Shown: piece after piece, positions 18,191 through 26,407 of the stretch
Layout of the letters: each line of letters starts with the position of its first letter
Position numbering within the stretch: the stretch's first letter is position 1
Source of the DNA: Sulfurifustis variabilis
GTDB taxonomy: Bacteria > Pseudomonadota > Gammaproteobacteria > Acidiferrobacterales > Sulfurifustaceae
NCBI RefSeq assembly: GCF_002355415.1
Contig: NZ_AP014936.1
Coordinates: 3,757,501-3,821,500 of the forward strand
Direction: 5' to 3'
DNA: 64,000 bases
Position numbers and translations under genes: made by a program
The notes under the pieces: generated by a model
What the model saw: the letters and a program-made list of their open reading frames with translations, nothing else
Databases searched by the model: none
What the model was told of the DNA's origin: nothing

Positions 18191-18862
18191 TCAGGGCGCG
18201 GTGACGCCCAGGAGCTCCCACCGGACCATGGTTCCGCCGAAGCCCTGAATGCGCTTCACTTCGCCGATCCCGGCGCAGCGCCAGGACACCATCACGAAGT
18301 TCCCGAGCGTTCTGCTCATGCGGGACGTGTGGATCTTGAGGCATCCCGTGTACGCCCCGTACGGGACGGTGACGTTCTCCAGACCCAGCAGGATGTTGGT
18401 CTCGACGACGTGATCCACGATGTTGTTCGGATTCACGCCGTCGTCGACCTCGGTGGCGGAGCCCCAGGTGGCACCCACCTCCATGAAAGCGGTGGCCCGG
18501 GCGATGGGCTTGGTCAGGCGATTGGAGCTCAGCAGGACCGCGCCGCTCGGGTCGTACTTGTCGGTGCGCCGCCACGAGACGGCGTAGGCGCTCTCCTGGA
18601 AGTGAAGTTTGTCGTACTGACAGTTGACGCCCGCATTGGTCCTGATCCGGGTTTTGGTCAGCAGGGTATCCGTCCCGACGGGCTGGCGGCTGAACTCGAC
18701 GATCTCGGCGTCTCCACACATGCCCGCGGACATCGAATAGTGCTTTTGCGTGACGTTCGCCGGTGTCTCGTAGTCCCGATAGTCGTAGCGGGCCGCCCAG
18801 GCGCCGGCGGAAGACGCGAACAACAGGACGCCGACCACGGTACCGATGCGCAGTGCCTTCAT
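18191..18862 (-). CDS. Exported protein of unknown function
   Basis: 223 aa with a clear signal peptide (MKALRIGTVVGVLLFASSAGAWA) and a strong ribosome site (GGAGGAG). The mature protein has three cysteines (in AGMCGDAEI, GVNCQYDKL and YTGCLKIH) and another in WRCAGIG, so disulfides are likely. It ends with a beta-rich region, 'GEVKRIQGFGGTMVRWELLGV'-like. I do not recognise the family. A 9-bp inverted repeat lies about 50 bases upstream. It is convergent with the DUF4198 gene. Confidence 0.7.
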   Translation of the reverse strand: MKALRIGTVVGVLLFASSAGAWAARYDYRDYETPANVTQKHYSMSAGMCGDAEIVEFSRQPVGTDTLLTKTRIRTNAGVNCQYDKLHFQESAYAVSWRRTDKYDPSGAVLLSSNRLTKPIARATAFMEVGATWGSATEVDDGVNPNNIVDHVVETNILLGLENVTVPYGAYTGCLKIHTSRMSRTLGNFVMVSWRCAGIGEVKRIQGFGGTMVRWELLGVTAP

Positions 18863-19238
18863 GATGCTCCTCCGGTATTTCGGTTTTGGTTGGTTATGAT
18901 TGGCCCGGGGCGGCCGTCATTGTTTGACGGCCGGCGGGCGAACGGACGGGGAGCCGTGTGGAACACGGCCCGAATGATCGGTCAGGCGATGGAACCCCCG
19001 GCCTCCCCCTGCTCTCTTTTCTTGATTGTTCAATTTTTTGTTTGTCGGCCGAACCTCCGTGCTTCGGGGTCGGCACACAAGAGCTGGCCATTTCTACCCG
19101 AACGCGATAATGAAGCGCAATGGCCCGGCGCGCCGGAGCGGGACACGGACCGGCGAAGAACCGGAAGCCGCGGCCGAAGTTATCCTTATAACCCATTGAA
19201 AGGGCGAGACGACGGTGACGAAGCGAAAGGATCCACCG
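18863..19238. other. Intergenic region of 376 bases between divergent genes
   Basis: It must hold promoters for the minus-strand exported protein and for the plus-strand tag gene. It contains the inverted repeat at 18911-18933 and a T-rich patch near 19015-19035, and TATCCTTATAACC lies about 60 bases before tag. No open frame in it has coding character. Confidence 0.5.
18911..18933. repeat. Perfect inverted repeat upstream of the exported protein gene
   Basis: CGGCCGTCA and TGACGGCCG form a 9-bp perfect stem with a 5-base loop. There is no T-run, and it is upstream of both flanking genes, so a regulator site or a leader hairpin is more likely than a terminator. Confidence 0.45.
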
Positions 19239-19856
19239 ATGGCGGGCGACGCCCCGCAGCCCAGGCGCAGGCGCTGCGGCTGGTGCGGAACCGATCCGCT
19301 CTACGTGCGCTACCACGACGAGGAATGGGGCGTGCCGGTACACGACGATCGCCGTCAGTTCGAGTTCCTGATCCTGGAGGGAGCGCAGGCGGGGCTGAGC
19401 TGGATCACGATCCTGCGCAAGCGCGAACACTACCGCGCCGCGTTCGCCGGCTTCGATCCCGGGCGCGTCGCGCGCTTCACGAAGCGCGATGTCGCGCGTC
19501 TCCTCGGGAATCCGGGTATCGTGCGCAACCGGCTGAAGATCGAGGGCGCCGTGAAGAACGCGCGCGCGTTCCTCGATGTGCAGGAGGCGTTCGGAAGCTT
19601 CGATGCGTACGCCTGGCGGTTCGTGGACGGGCGCCCGATCGTGAACCGCTGGAAAGCGCTCGGGCAGGTGCCGGCGGTCAGCAAGGAGTCGGACGCGCTG
19701 AGCAAGGACCTGAAGAAGCGCGGTTTCACCTTCGTCGGCTCCACCATCGTGTATGCGCACATGCAGGCGGTGGGCATGGTGAACGACCACCTCGTCGACT
19801 GCTTCCGCCACCGCGAGCTGCGCGGCGCCGGCCGGGCGACCGGGAGGCGGACATGA
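19239..19856 (+). CDS. tag: DNA-3-methyladenine glycosylase I
   Basis: 205 aa. The N-terminus carries the Tag zinc/recognition signature RRCGWCGTDPLYVRYHDEEWG. LEGAQAGLSWITILRKREHYR follows, and the HhH-like region is present. Late residues TFVGSTIVYAHMQAVGMVNDHLVDCFRH complete the zinc site (Cys, His, His, Cys). It excises 3-methyladenine from alkylated DNA. The ATG at 19239 has AAAGGA 7 bases upstream and is preferred to a GTG at 19215. It overlaps the next gene by 4 bases (ATGA). Confidence 0.94.
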   Translation: MAGDAPQPRRRRCGWCGTDPLYVRYHDEEWGVPVHDDRRQFEFLILEGAQAGLSWITILRKREHYRAAFAGFDPGRVARFTKRDVARLLGNPGIVRNRLKIEGAVKNARAFLDVQEAFGSFDAYAWRFVDGRPIVNRWKALGQVPAVSKESDALSKDLKKRGFTFVGSTIVYAHMQAVGMVNDHLVDCFRHRELRGAGRATGRRT

Positions 19857-20554
19857 TCAGGCTGTTTCAATTTCCTCCGGTCTGGGGTCTGCCGAGCGGC
19901 AGCCCCTTCTGCGTAAAGGTCGAGACCTACCTGCGCATGGTCGGGCTGCCGTACGAGACGGTGAACGACTCCGACGTGCGCAAGGCGCCGAAGCACAAGC
20001 TTCCCGTGATCCAGGACGACAGCCGGAAAGTCGCGGACTCCGGCTTCATCGTCGAGTACCTCAAGGCGACGTACGGAGACCCGCTCGATACCCGGTTGGG
20101 CCCCGCCGAGAAAGGCGTTGCGCTCGCGATGCGGCGGCTCATGGAAGAGCATCTCTACTGGTGCCTGCTCTACGTGCGCTGGCAGATCGACGCCCACTGG
20201 CCGGCGATGCGCGAGGCGTTCTTCAGCTTTCTACCGGCGCTCCTGCGCTCGACCGTCGCCAATGCCGCGCGCAAGCAGGTCCAGGCCGAGCTGCACGGCC
20301 ACGGGATGGGCCGCCATACGCCGGAGGAGGTCTACAGCCTCGCGCGCGCGGACCTGGATGCGCTCGCGGCGTTTCTCGCCGACAAGCCCTTCTTCATGGG
20401 CCCCTCGCCGACCTCGCTCGACGCCTGTGCCTACGCGTTCCTGTCGAACGCCCTCTGGGGACCGCCCGAGACGCCCATCCAGCAGCACGCGCGGTCGCTG
20501 GCGAACGTGTGTACGTACTGCGAGCGCATGAAGGACCGCTACTATGCGTCGTAG
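19853..20554 (+). CDS. Glutathione S-transferase-like protein (metaxin/Tom37-like type)
   Basis: 233 aa. A thioredoxin-fold N-domain (about 1-75; SGSPFCVKVETYLRMVGLPYE, KHKLPVIQDDSRKVADSGFIVEYL) precedes an all-helical C-domain ending in the metaxin-like DLDALAAFLADKPFFMG and SLDACAYAFL. The SPFC cysteine is the possible active site. Many such proteins have no measured GST activity. Coupled to tag by an ATGA overlap and to the cupin gene by an 11-base overlap. Confidence 0.87.
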   Translation: MIRLFQFPPVWGLPSGSPFCVKVETYLRMVGLPYETVNDSDVRKAPKHKLPVIQDDSRKVADSGFIVEYLKATYGDPLDTRLGPAEKGVALAMRRLMEEHLYWCLLYVRWQIDAHWPAMREAFFSFLPALLRSTVANAARKQVQAELHGHGMGRHTPEEVYSLARADLDALAAFLADKPFFMGPSPTSLDACAYAFLSNALWGPPETPIQQHARSLANVCTYCERMKDRYYAS

Positions 20555-20990
20555 GCTGCTGGCCGCCGTCATCGCGCTCGCGCCGCTGCCGCTCGCCGGC
20601 GCGGCGGAATGGATCGGCCCGTCCGAGGGCGAGCGTTTCGAGTCCCGACACCTCGAGGACCTGCTCAAGGCGAATCCTCTCGGACCGAAGGAAAACATAC
20701 GCACCGTGCCGCTCGCGAAGGGCGAGCAGAGTCACAACCTGCTCGTCCAGGTGCGCGACCGCGAGCCGCTGCACCTGCACGCCGACAGCGACATCACCGT
20801 CTTTCTGTTGAAGGGACGCGGGAAGATCCGCCTGGGCGACCGGCAGCTGGCGGTGAAGGCGGGCGACGCAATGCACATCCCGCGCGGTACGATCCACGCC
20901 TTCATCAACGAAGGCCGCGAACCGGCCGCCGCGCTCGTCGTCTACAGCCCCGCGCCCGGCCCGGAGGACCGTGTGCTGATCAAGGAGTAG
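20544..20990 (+). CDS. Exported cupin domain protein
   Basis: 148 aa. A short signal peptide (MRRRLLAAVIALAPLPLAGAA) precedes one cupin_2 barrel. Cupin motif 1 is EPLHLHADSDITVFLLKGRGKI and motif 2 is GDAMHIPRGTIHAFIN; the His, His, Glu/Asp and His positions could hold a metal. The ligand is unknown. It overlaps the end of the GST-like gene by 11 bases. Confidence 0.85.
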   Translation: MRRRLLAAVIALAPLPLAGAAEWIGPSEGERFESRHLEDLLKANPLGPKENIRTVPLAKGEQSHNLLVQVRDREPLHLHADSDITVFLLKGRGKIRLGDRQLAVKAGDAMHIPRGTIHAFINEGREPAAALVVYSPAPGPEDRVLIKE

Positions 20991-20997
20991 TGCGCGC

Positions 20998-21810
20998 TCA
21001 GTCGCGCTGTGCGGGCAGAAACCGCGTCCAGTCGTACTCCCCCTTGCCGCTCGTGATGAGCCAGGGATTGCGCAGCGACGGCTTGTTGTACGTCAGCGGC
21101 CGGTTGTCCGGCCCGACCACGCGCCCGCCCGCCTCCTCCACCACGCACTGGGCCGCGGCCGTGTCCCACTCCATGGTCGGCCCGAGCCGCGGATAGACGT
21201 CGGCCGTGCCGTCGGCGACCAGGCAGAACTTGAGCGAGCTGCCCATCGAGACGAGATCGTGCTCGCCGATCCGCTCGATGTACTGCTTGAGCGCTTCGGT
21301 CACGTGCGAGCGCGACGCGACCACCATCGGTCGTCCGCCTCCGTACGCGCGCGCCTGGATGCGCTCGGCGGCGCAAAGCCCCTTCTGCTTCATCGCACCG
21401 CCGCCGCGGCAGGCGCGGTACGAGACGCCCGTGACCGGGACATAGACGACGCCGAGCACGGGCCGGCCGTCCTCGACGAGGGCGATGTTCACCGTGAACT
21501 CGCCGTTCCTGCTCACGAACTCCTTGGTCCCGTCGAGCGGATCGACGAGCCAGAAACGCTTCCATCCCGCGCGTCGTCCGTAGTCGACGTCCGCCGACTC
21601 CTCGGCGAGGATCGGGATGTCCGGCGCGAGCCGCTCGAGCCCTTCGACGATCACCGCCTGCGCCGCGTGGTCCGCGGCGGTGACCGGCGACCCGTCCTCC
21701 TTTTCGGTCACCGTGAATTCGCGTTCGTACACGTCGAGAATGCGCCGTCCCGCCTCGAGTGCGGTCTGCAGTACGGCGTCGAGATAGGCGCACGGGTCTG
21801 CCGCTGGCAT
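20998..21810 (-). CDS. cysQ: 3'(2'),5'-bisphosphate nucleotidase
   Basis: 270 aa, the usual length. The inositol monophosphatase-fold metal motifs are intact: EES after ILA, FWLVDPLDGTKEFVSR and WDTAAAQCVVEEAGG. CysQ hydrolyses the PAP/PAPS by-product of sulfate activation to AMP and phosphate. This agrees with the sulfur-related genes elsewhere in the window, although the family has broad use. It is convergent with the cupin gene. Confidence 0.93.
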   Translation of the reverse strand: MPAADPCAYLDAVLQTALEAGRRILDVYEREFTVTEKEDGSPVTAADHAAQAVIVEGLERLAPDIPILAEESADVDYGRRAGWKRFWLVDPLDGTKEFVSRNGEFTVNIALVEDGRPVLGVVYVPVTGVSYRACRGGGAMKQKGLCAAERIQARAYGGGRPMVVASRSHVTEALKQYIERIGEHDLVSMGSSLKFCLVADGTADVYPRLGPTMEWDTAAAQCVVEEAGGRVVGPDNRPLTYNKPSLRNPWLITSGKGEYDWTRFLPAQRD

Positions 21811-21873
21811 CGTGGTTCCTCGCTTTCTTCGCTATGCTAGCCGGGTTGCCATGGTAGCCGAAACGGAGCGCCG

Positions 21874-22224
21874 ATGATCGCGATCGAAGAGAAAGGGGAC
21901 CTGCTGGAGGTGAGCGTGCTCGGGGAGCTCGCGCTGCCCGACTACCGCAAGCTCGAACAGGCCGTGAGGCGGGAGCTCAAGCAGCTGCCCAAGGTGAAGC
22001 TCCTGCTCGACGTCCGTGGCATGACCGGCTTCACCCTCGACGTCGCCTGGGAAGAAATCAAGTTCACCCGCTCCCACGCCCACGACTTCCGCCGGATCGC
22101 CGTCGTCACGCCGGACCAGTGGGCCCCGTGGCTCTCCTGGGTCAGCGCCGCCTTCACCGACGCCGAGGTGATGCTCTTCGAGGACCCGAGGGCCGCGGAG
22201 GCCTGGTTGCAGGAGCGAAAGTAG
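21874..22224 (+). CDS. STAS/SpoIIAA-like protein
   Basis: 116 aa, soluble. The pattern EEKGDLLEVSVLGELALPDYRKLEQAV and KVKLLLDVRGMTGFTLDVAWEEIKF is that of the SpoIIAA-like STAS group, with the C-terminal EDPRAAEAWLQE helix. It has no phospho-Ser motif of a classical anti-sigma antagonist. The family may bind lipids or membranes; the role is unknown. Confidence 0.85.
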   Translation: MIAIEEKGDLLEVSVLGELALPDYRKLEQAVRRELKQLPKVKLLLDVRGMTGFTLDVAWEEIKFTRSHAHDFRRIAVVTPDQWAPWLSWVSAAFTDAEVMLFEDPRAAEAWLQERK

Positions 22225-22244
22225 CCGAGCCCGCACGGCTCGGC
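22224..22244. terminator. Hairpin between convergent genes
   Basis: An 8-bp perfect stem (GCCGAGCC / GGCTCGGC) with a 5-base loop lies in the 26-base gap between two converging genes and could terminate both. There is no T-run on either strand. Confidence 0.35.
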
Positions 22245-22250
22245 CGGGAG

Positions 22251-23750
22251 TCACAGGAGCGGCTTGATCGGCATCAGCTGCCAGAAACGGGCGCGCGCAC
22301 GCTTCACGAACGACACGTGCCGATCCGGATTCGCGGCCGCATTCCAGCTGTTCGACGGCTGCATGTCGGTCTCGATGGCGACCTCCACCGACCGCGCAAG
22401 ACGATCGTCGTGCGCGATCACCCCCACCTCGGTGTTGAGGTTTTCGGAGCGCGGGTCGAGATTGAACGTGCCGATGTACACCGTCGCGGAGTCGACCACG
22501 AGGGTCTTGGCGTGGATCGCGAAGATCGGCGGCGCGGCGTCGGCCGATGCCGAGCGCGCCATCAACTCTCGCTGCACCTCGGGATCCGGCCGGTACTCGA
22601 AGATTTCCAGCCCCATCCGGAGCAGCTCGCGCCGCTGTCGCCGATAGCCGCCGAAGGCGGCCAGGTTGTCCGTCGACGCGAGCGAATTCGTGCTGATGCG
22701 GACGCGGACGCCGCGGGCGATCGCCTCGCGGAGCAGGGTCTTGGCCTCTTCGGACAGGACCAGGTACGGGGACTGGATGACGATGCTCCGCGTGGCGCTC
22801 TGCACGAGGTTCGCCAGCGCCTCGGACGTGAGGCCGCCCCCGCCCAGCCGGAAGCGGCTGTCGTTCTTGCCCGGTATGTCGCTGATGAACTCCACGCTGC
22901 CCCACGTCACCTGTTCGGCCAGACGCGGGAACGCTTGCGGCATCGACTGGAGGGCGGCGCGCACCTCGGGCCCGAAGTTCTCGGGCGACTGCGCATAGGC
23001 GTGCAGCCCGTCGTGGATGCGCCGCACCTCCTCGTCGCCGACGTCCACGTGCTTCTGCAGCAGCCCGTAGCCGTCGTAGAGCTCCTCGACCCCGGCAGCG
23101 AGCTCGCTTTCCCAGAACCGGTCGAAGCTCGCCTCCATGTCGGCGACCACGCGTCCGAGAACCAGGGCGTCGCGGTCGCGGAAGTTGTAGTCCTGGTCGT
23201 AATCGAAGTACTCGTCGGCCATGTTGCGCCCGCCCGTGATCGCGATCTTGCCGTCGACGATGAAGGTCTTGTCGTGCATGCGCTGGTTGACGCCGCGGAA
23301 GTCCGTGACGACGTTCAGCACGCGCTTGTGGAAGGGCGTCCCGACCGAGTGCTGCGGGTTGTAGATGCGGATCTCGATGTTCGGGTGGCGCGCGAGCGCG
23401 AGCAGCGAGGCGTCCGGCGCGTCGATCAGCAGGTCGTCGACGATGACGCGCACCCGCACGCCGCGCTCCGCGGCGCGCAGGAGCGCCTCCGACGCCAGGA
23501 TGCCGATGTTGTCCGTGCTCCAGATGAAGTACTGGACCGCGATCGACTCTTGCGCGTGGTCGGCGAGCCAGGCCCGGGCGAGCAGCGCCTCCTCACCGCG
23601 CTCGAGCACGTAGACACCGCTCTTCCCCGGATGGGCCGCGATCTGCGAGTCGATAAAGGCCATTCCGGCCTCGGCCGCCGGCGCGAACGCGAGACACAGA
23701 CCGAGCAGCGGTCCGGTGAGCCTCCGCGACAAGCGGATCGCACGGGTCAT
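22251..23750 (-). CDS. Secreted phospholipase D family protein
   Basis: 499 aa from the ATG at 23750 (a GTG at 23768 would add six residues). A signal peptide ends near PAAEAG. There are two complete HKD motifs: MHDKTFIVDGKIAITGGRN and IHAKTLVVDSATVYIGTFN, so one active site is formed by the two halves. The layout is close to cardiolipin synthase C-like PLDs. It lies 35 bases after the acyl-ligase gene, in line with the isoprenoid-lipid operon. It may transfer or remove lipid head groups in the periplasm. Confidence 0.88.
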   Translation of the reverse strand: MTRAIRLSRRLTGPLLGLCLAFAPAAEAGMAFIDSQIAAHPGKSGVYVLERGEEALLARAWLADHAQESIAVQYFIWSTDNIGILASEALLRAAERGVRVRVIVDDLLIDAPDASLLALARHPNIEIRIYNPQHSVGTPFHKRVLNVVTDFRGVNQRMHDKTFIVDGKIAITGGRNMADEYFDYDQDYNFRDRDALVLGRVVADMEASFDRFWESELAAGVEELYDGYGLLQKHVDVGDEEVRRIHDGLHAYAQSPENFGPEVRAALQSMPQAFPRLAEQVTWGSVEFISDIPGKNDSRFRLGGGGLTSEALANLVQSATRSIVIQSPYLVLSEEAKTLLREAIARGVRVRISTNSLASTDNLAAFGGYRRQRRELLRMGLEIFEYRPDPEVQRELMARSASADAAPPIFAIHAKTLVVDSATVYIGTFNLDPRSENLNTEVGVIAHDDRLARSVEVAIETDMQPSNSWNAAANPDRHVSFVKRARARFWQLMPIKPLL

Positions 23751-23785
23751 GAGCGGCGTTCGATGCACGGCGTCGAGCGGGTATC

Positions 23786-25354
23786 CTATCCGGGGTCTTT
23801 TTCAAGCATAGAACGCAGCGCCGGGTAATCGACCTTGGCGTTATGACGCTTGTCGAGCGGAATGCGGGGGACGCCGCGCACCTGGTCGAGCGCCGACCAG
23901 GCGAGCGCCTTTTTCAGCTCGGTCGCATGAAGGGTTCCGATCCCGGACGGTTCCACGACCAGGACCCGTCGCCCCCGATGAGAGACCAGGGCGGCGCGGC
24001 GGACCCCGGGTTGCTCGAGGGCGGCGAGCTCGACCGGAAACGGATAGATCTCGCCCTTGCCATCGACGATCCGCGCGCCCGCCCGGCCGAGGAGCCAGAG
24101 CCTTCCCTCGTCGTCGATATAACCGGCGTCCCCGGTCCTGTGCCAGCGCCGCCCGTCCACGTCGAACTTGGTCTCTTCGTCTCCCCGGCCATGGAGATAC
24201 CCGGGGAGCACGTGCGCGCCGCTCACCACGATCTCGCCGGCGGCGCCGTGCGGGAGGGAGACGCGGTCGAACTCTTTCTCGAGAAAAGGCCCGATCGGCT
24301 CGCCCCACCGGTTCGGCAGGATGCGCAGCCCGATCTCCGGCACGGGGCGTCCCGCGAGCAGCCCCCGACCCGGACCGGATGTCGCTCCCGTGCACTCGCC
24401 ACTCCTCCACCGGCCGTGGGCGATCGGCTCCGCTTCGGTCGATCCGTATACGACCTCGATGACCGCGTCGGGCGCCTGCTCTTGCAGCCGCCGCAGAAGG
24501 GCCGGGAAGACCGGCGCTCCGCCCGTATACACGCGCCGCAAACCGCCGAGGCCGCTTACTCCATGCCGCTCGGCGTGATCCACCAGGCGTTCCAGGAAGG
24601 CCGGCGACGCGGCCGTCCGCGTCGCCCGGTGGCGGCGAACCTGCGCGAGCACCGGCACGGCATCGACCGCGCCCGGGCGGCGGAGATCCGCGTCGGGAAT
24701 GAGGCTCGTGACCCCCGACGCCAGGTTGGCGAGCACGAAGATCGGGAGCGTGGCGAGGTCGATCTCTCCCGCCTGCAACGAGAGGTGCCTGGCGAGCACC
24801 CGGTGCTGCACGGCAAGGAACCCGTGCGTGCGCAGCGCCGCCTTCGGCGTCCCCGTGCTTCCGCTCGTGAACGTGACGAGGGCCGGCGTCGCGTCGGAGG
24901 TCGCCGTGACGTGCGCGAGCGGCGACAACCGCCTTGCGCGCCGCAGACTGACCGCGCCCGGAAAGAACCGGCCGCACACGTAGCGCCTCGGGATGCGCCG
25001 CAGCGCGGGCGACGACCAGATCAGCAGCTGCGCGCGCCACGAGGCGATGATCGCCTTGGGCGGATACATCGCGCAGCAGCCCTCGATGTGCCGGCGTCCC
25101 ATGCCCGGGTCGAGAAACACGGCGACCGCGCCCAGTCGAAAGAGGGCCGACAGGATCACGTAAAGCTCGCCGGACATCGGCTGGAATACGAGTACGCCAT
25201 CCCCCGCCCGCACGCCGTCCGCATGCAGCAGCGCCGCCGCCTGGCCCGCCGCGTGCTCGAGCCCGGCGAAGGTCAGGGTGCCCCCGCGTTCGATGATCGC
25301 GGGCGCAGCGGGACGTTCGCGCGCCTGGGCCTGCAGCAGCTCCGCGAGGTTCAC
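23786..25354 (-). CDS. AMP-dependent acyl-CoA ligase-like enzyme (OleC-like)
   Basis: 522 aa from a GTG at 25354 that overlaps the preceding stop (GTGA). The P-loop LVTFTSGSTGTPKAALRTH, the EVVYGSTEAEPIAH motif, the adenylate-Asp region HRTGDAGYIDDEGRLWLLGR and a late lysine candidate in RHNAKVDYPAL are all visible. The GSTEAEPIAH signature is nearest to the fatty acid CoA ligase/OleC beta-lactone synthetase group. It activates a carboxylic acid as an adenylate. In this operon the acid could be a fatty or isoprenoid acid. Confidence 0.86.
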   Translation of the reverse strand: MNLAELLQAQARERPAAPAIIERGGTLTFAGLEHAAGQAAALLHADGVRAGDGVLVFQPMSGELYVILSALFRLGAVAVFLDPGMGRRHIEGCCAMYPPKAIIASWRAQLLIWSSPALRRIPRRYVCGRFFPGAVSLRRARRLSPLAHVTATSDATPALVTFTSGSTGTPKAALRTHGFLAVQHRVLARHLSLQAGEIDLATLPIFVLANLASGVTSLIPDADLRRPGAVDAVPVLAQVRRHRATRTAASPAFLERLVDHAERHGVSGLGGLRRVYTGGAPVFPALLRRLQEQAPDAVIEVVYGSTEAEPIAHGRWRSGECTGATSGPGRGLLAGRPVPEIGLRILPNRWGEPIGPFLEKEFDRVSLPHGAAGEIVVSGAHVLPGYLHGRGDEETKFDVDGRRWHRTGDAGYIDDEGRLWLLGRAGARIVDGKGEIYPFPVELAALEQPGVRRAALVSHRGRRVLVVEPSGIGTLHATELKKALAWSALDQVRGVPRIPLDKRHNAKVDYPALRSMLEKDPG

Positions 25355-26355
25355 GGCGCGAGCCTCCGGGCATAGAGCGTGTAGCCGCGCATCGGACGGG
25401 CATAGCGGTCGCTGATGTTCCGCGATCGGTTCTCGTCGTGCATGAGGGCATGGATCGCCCGGCGGTAGCCGAGCTCGTGCGCGATCTCCTGCACCCGCCC
25501 CACCATCCATCCACCGAGCCCCGCGCACTGCCGATCGGGCAGAACCGCGACCGTCTTCACGATGACGGTGTCGACCGGCTCACCGCGCGCGGCCTGGAGG
25601 ACATCGGGCAGGGCGAACAGGAATCCGACCAGCCGCTCGCCTGTCTCAGCAAGCAGCGTGAGCTCCGGACGCATGCAGGACCGCACCTGGCGGTACTGCG
25701 CGATGAACTCCGCTTCAGCGATCGGCGTATAGAGAAAGTTCCGCCGGAAGCTGATGGCCGAAAGCGCGTAGATCGCCGCAAGCTCCTGCTCGAACCGTTC
25801 GGGTTCGAAGGGCCGCACGCGGATGCCGCGCTCCGTCCACCGATCGGCCGCCCGGGCGATGCGCGGATCGCGCGCGCTCAGGTCGTCGGTCAGGGCCGAG
25901 CTGTAGTGGGCCAGCCGCGCGAAGCCGGCGGCCTCGAAGTAGCGCGGCCACGCATCCGGGTTGTCGGGCTCGAGGAAGAACGGCGGCGCCGAACGACGTT
26001 CGCTGACGAAGCGGTAACGGCGCCAGGTGTTGCCGTCCATGGGACCGATCGCGAGCGTGCAGCCGCGGCCGGCCAGCTGCGCGCAGGCGTCCGCGAGCAG
26101 GTATCGCGCCGCCGGCTCGTCGAGGGCGGCAAAGTGTCCGATGAGCCCGACGCGTTCCGTGCCGTATGCCGGCGTCTGCGTCCACCAGAGCGAGCAGCGG
26201 GCACGGGCGGCGCCGTGCAGATCGAGGCAGATCCGATGTACGTCGGGCGCGTGGCTTTGCAGCCAGGCCAAATCGAAGGACTCGGCCAGCGCGCCCTCCG
26301 TCGCCTCGCGCCACTGCGACGCGTCGTGCGCCGTGAGGCACCGATAGCCCTTCAC
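25351..26355 (-). CDS. GNAT-fold acyltransferase, double-domain length
   Basis: 334 aa, about twice a single GNAT domain. The second half (about 185-325) has the acetyl-CoA fold, including TVAVLPDRQCAGLGGWMVGRVQEIAHELGY (motif A Q/RxxGxG/A). The first half carries LAIGPMDGNTWRRYRFV and FAALDEPAARYLLADAC, probably a degenerate GNAT repeat. The acceptor is unknown. It is 52 bases after the polyprenol-kinase-like gene and coupled to the ligase gene, so it probably acts in the same lipid route. Confidence 0.8.
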   Translation of the reverse strand: MKGYRCLTAHDASQWREATEGALAESFDLAWLQSHAPDVHRICLDLHGAARARCSLWWTQTPAYGTERVGLIGHFAALDEPAARYLLADACAQLAGRGCTLAIGPMDGNTWRRYRFVSERRSAPPFFLEPDNPDAWPRYFEAAGFARLAHYSSALTDDLSARDPRIARAADRWTERGIRVRPFEPERFEQELAAIYALSAISFRRNFLYTPIAEAEFIAQYRQVRSCMRPELTLLAETGERLVGFLFALPDVLQAARGEPVDTVIVKTVAVLPDRQCAGLGGWMVGRVQEIAHELGYRRAIHALMHDENRSRNISDRYARPMRGYTLYARRLAP

Positions 26356-26407
26356 GACGCCCCTCGCGTTCGAACGCGCCCCGCAGCGACCCGAGGCATG
26401 CCGCGAT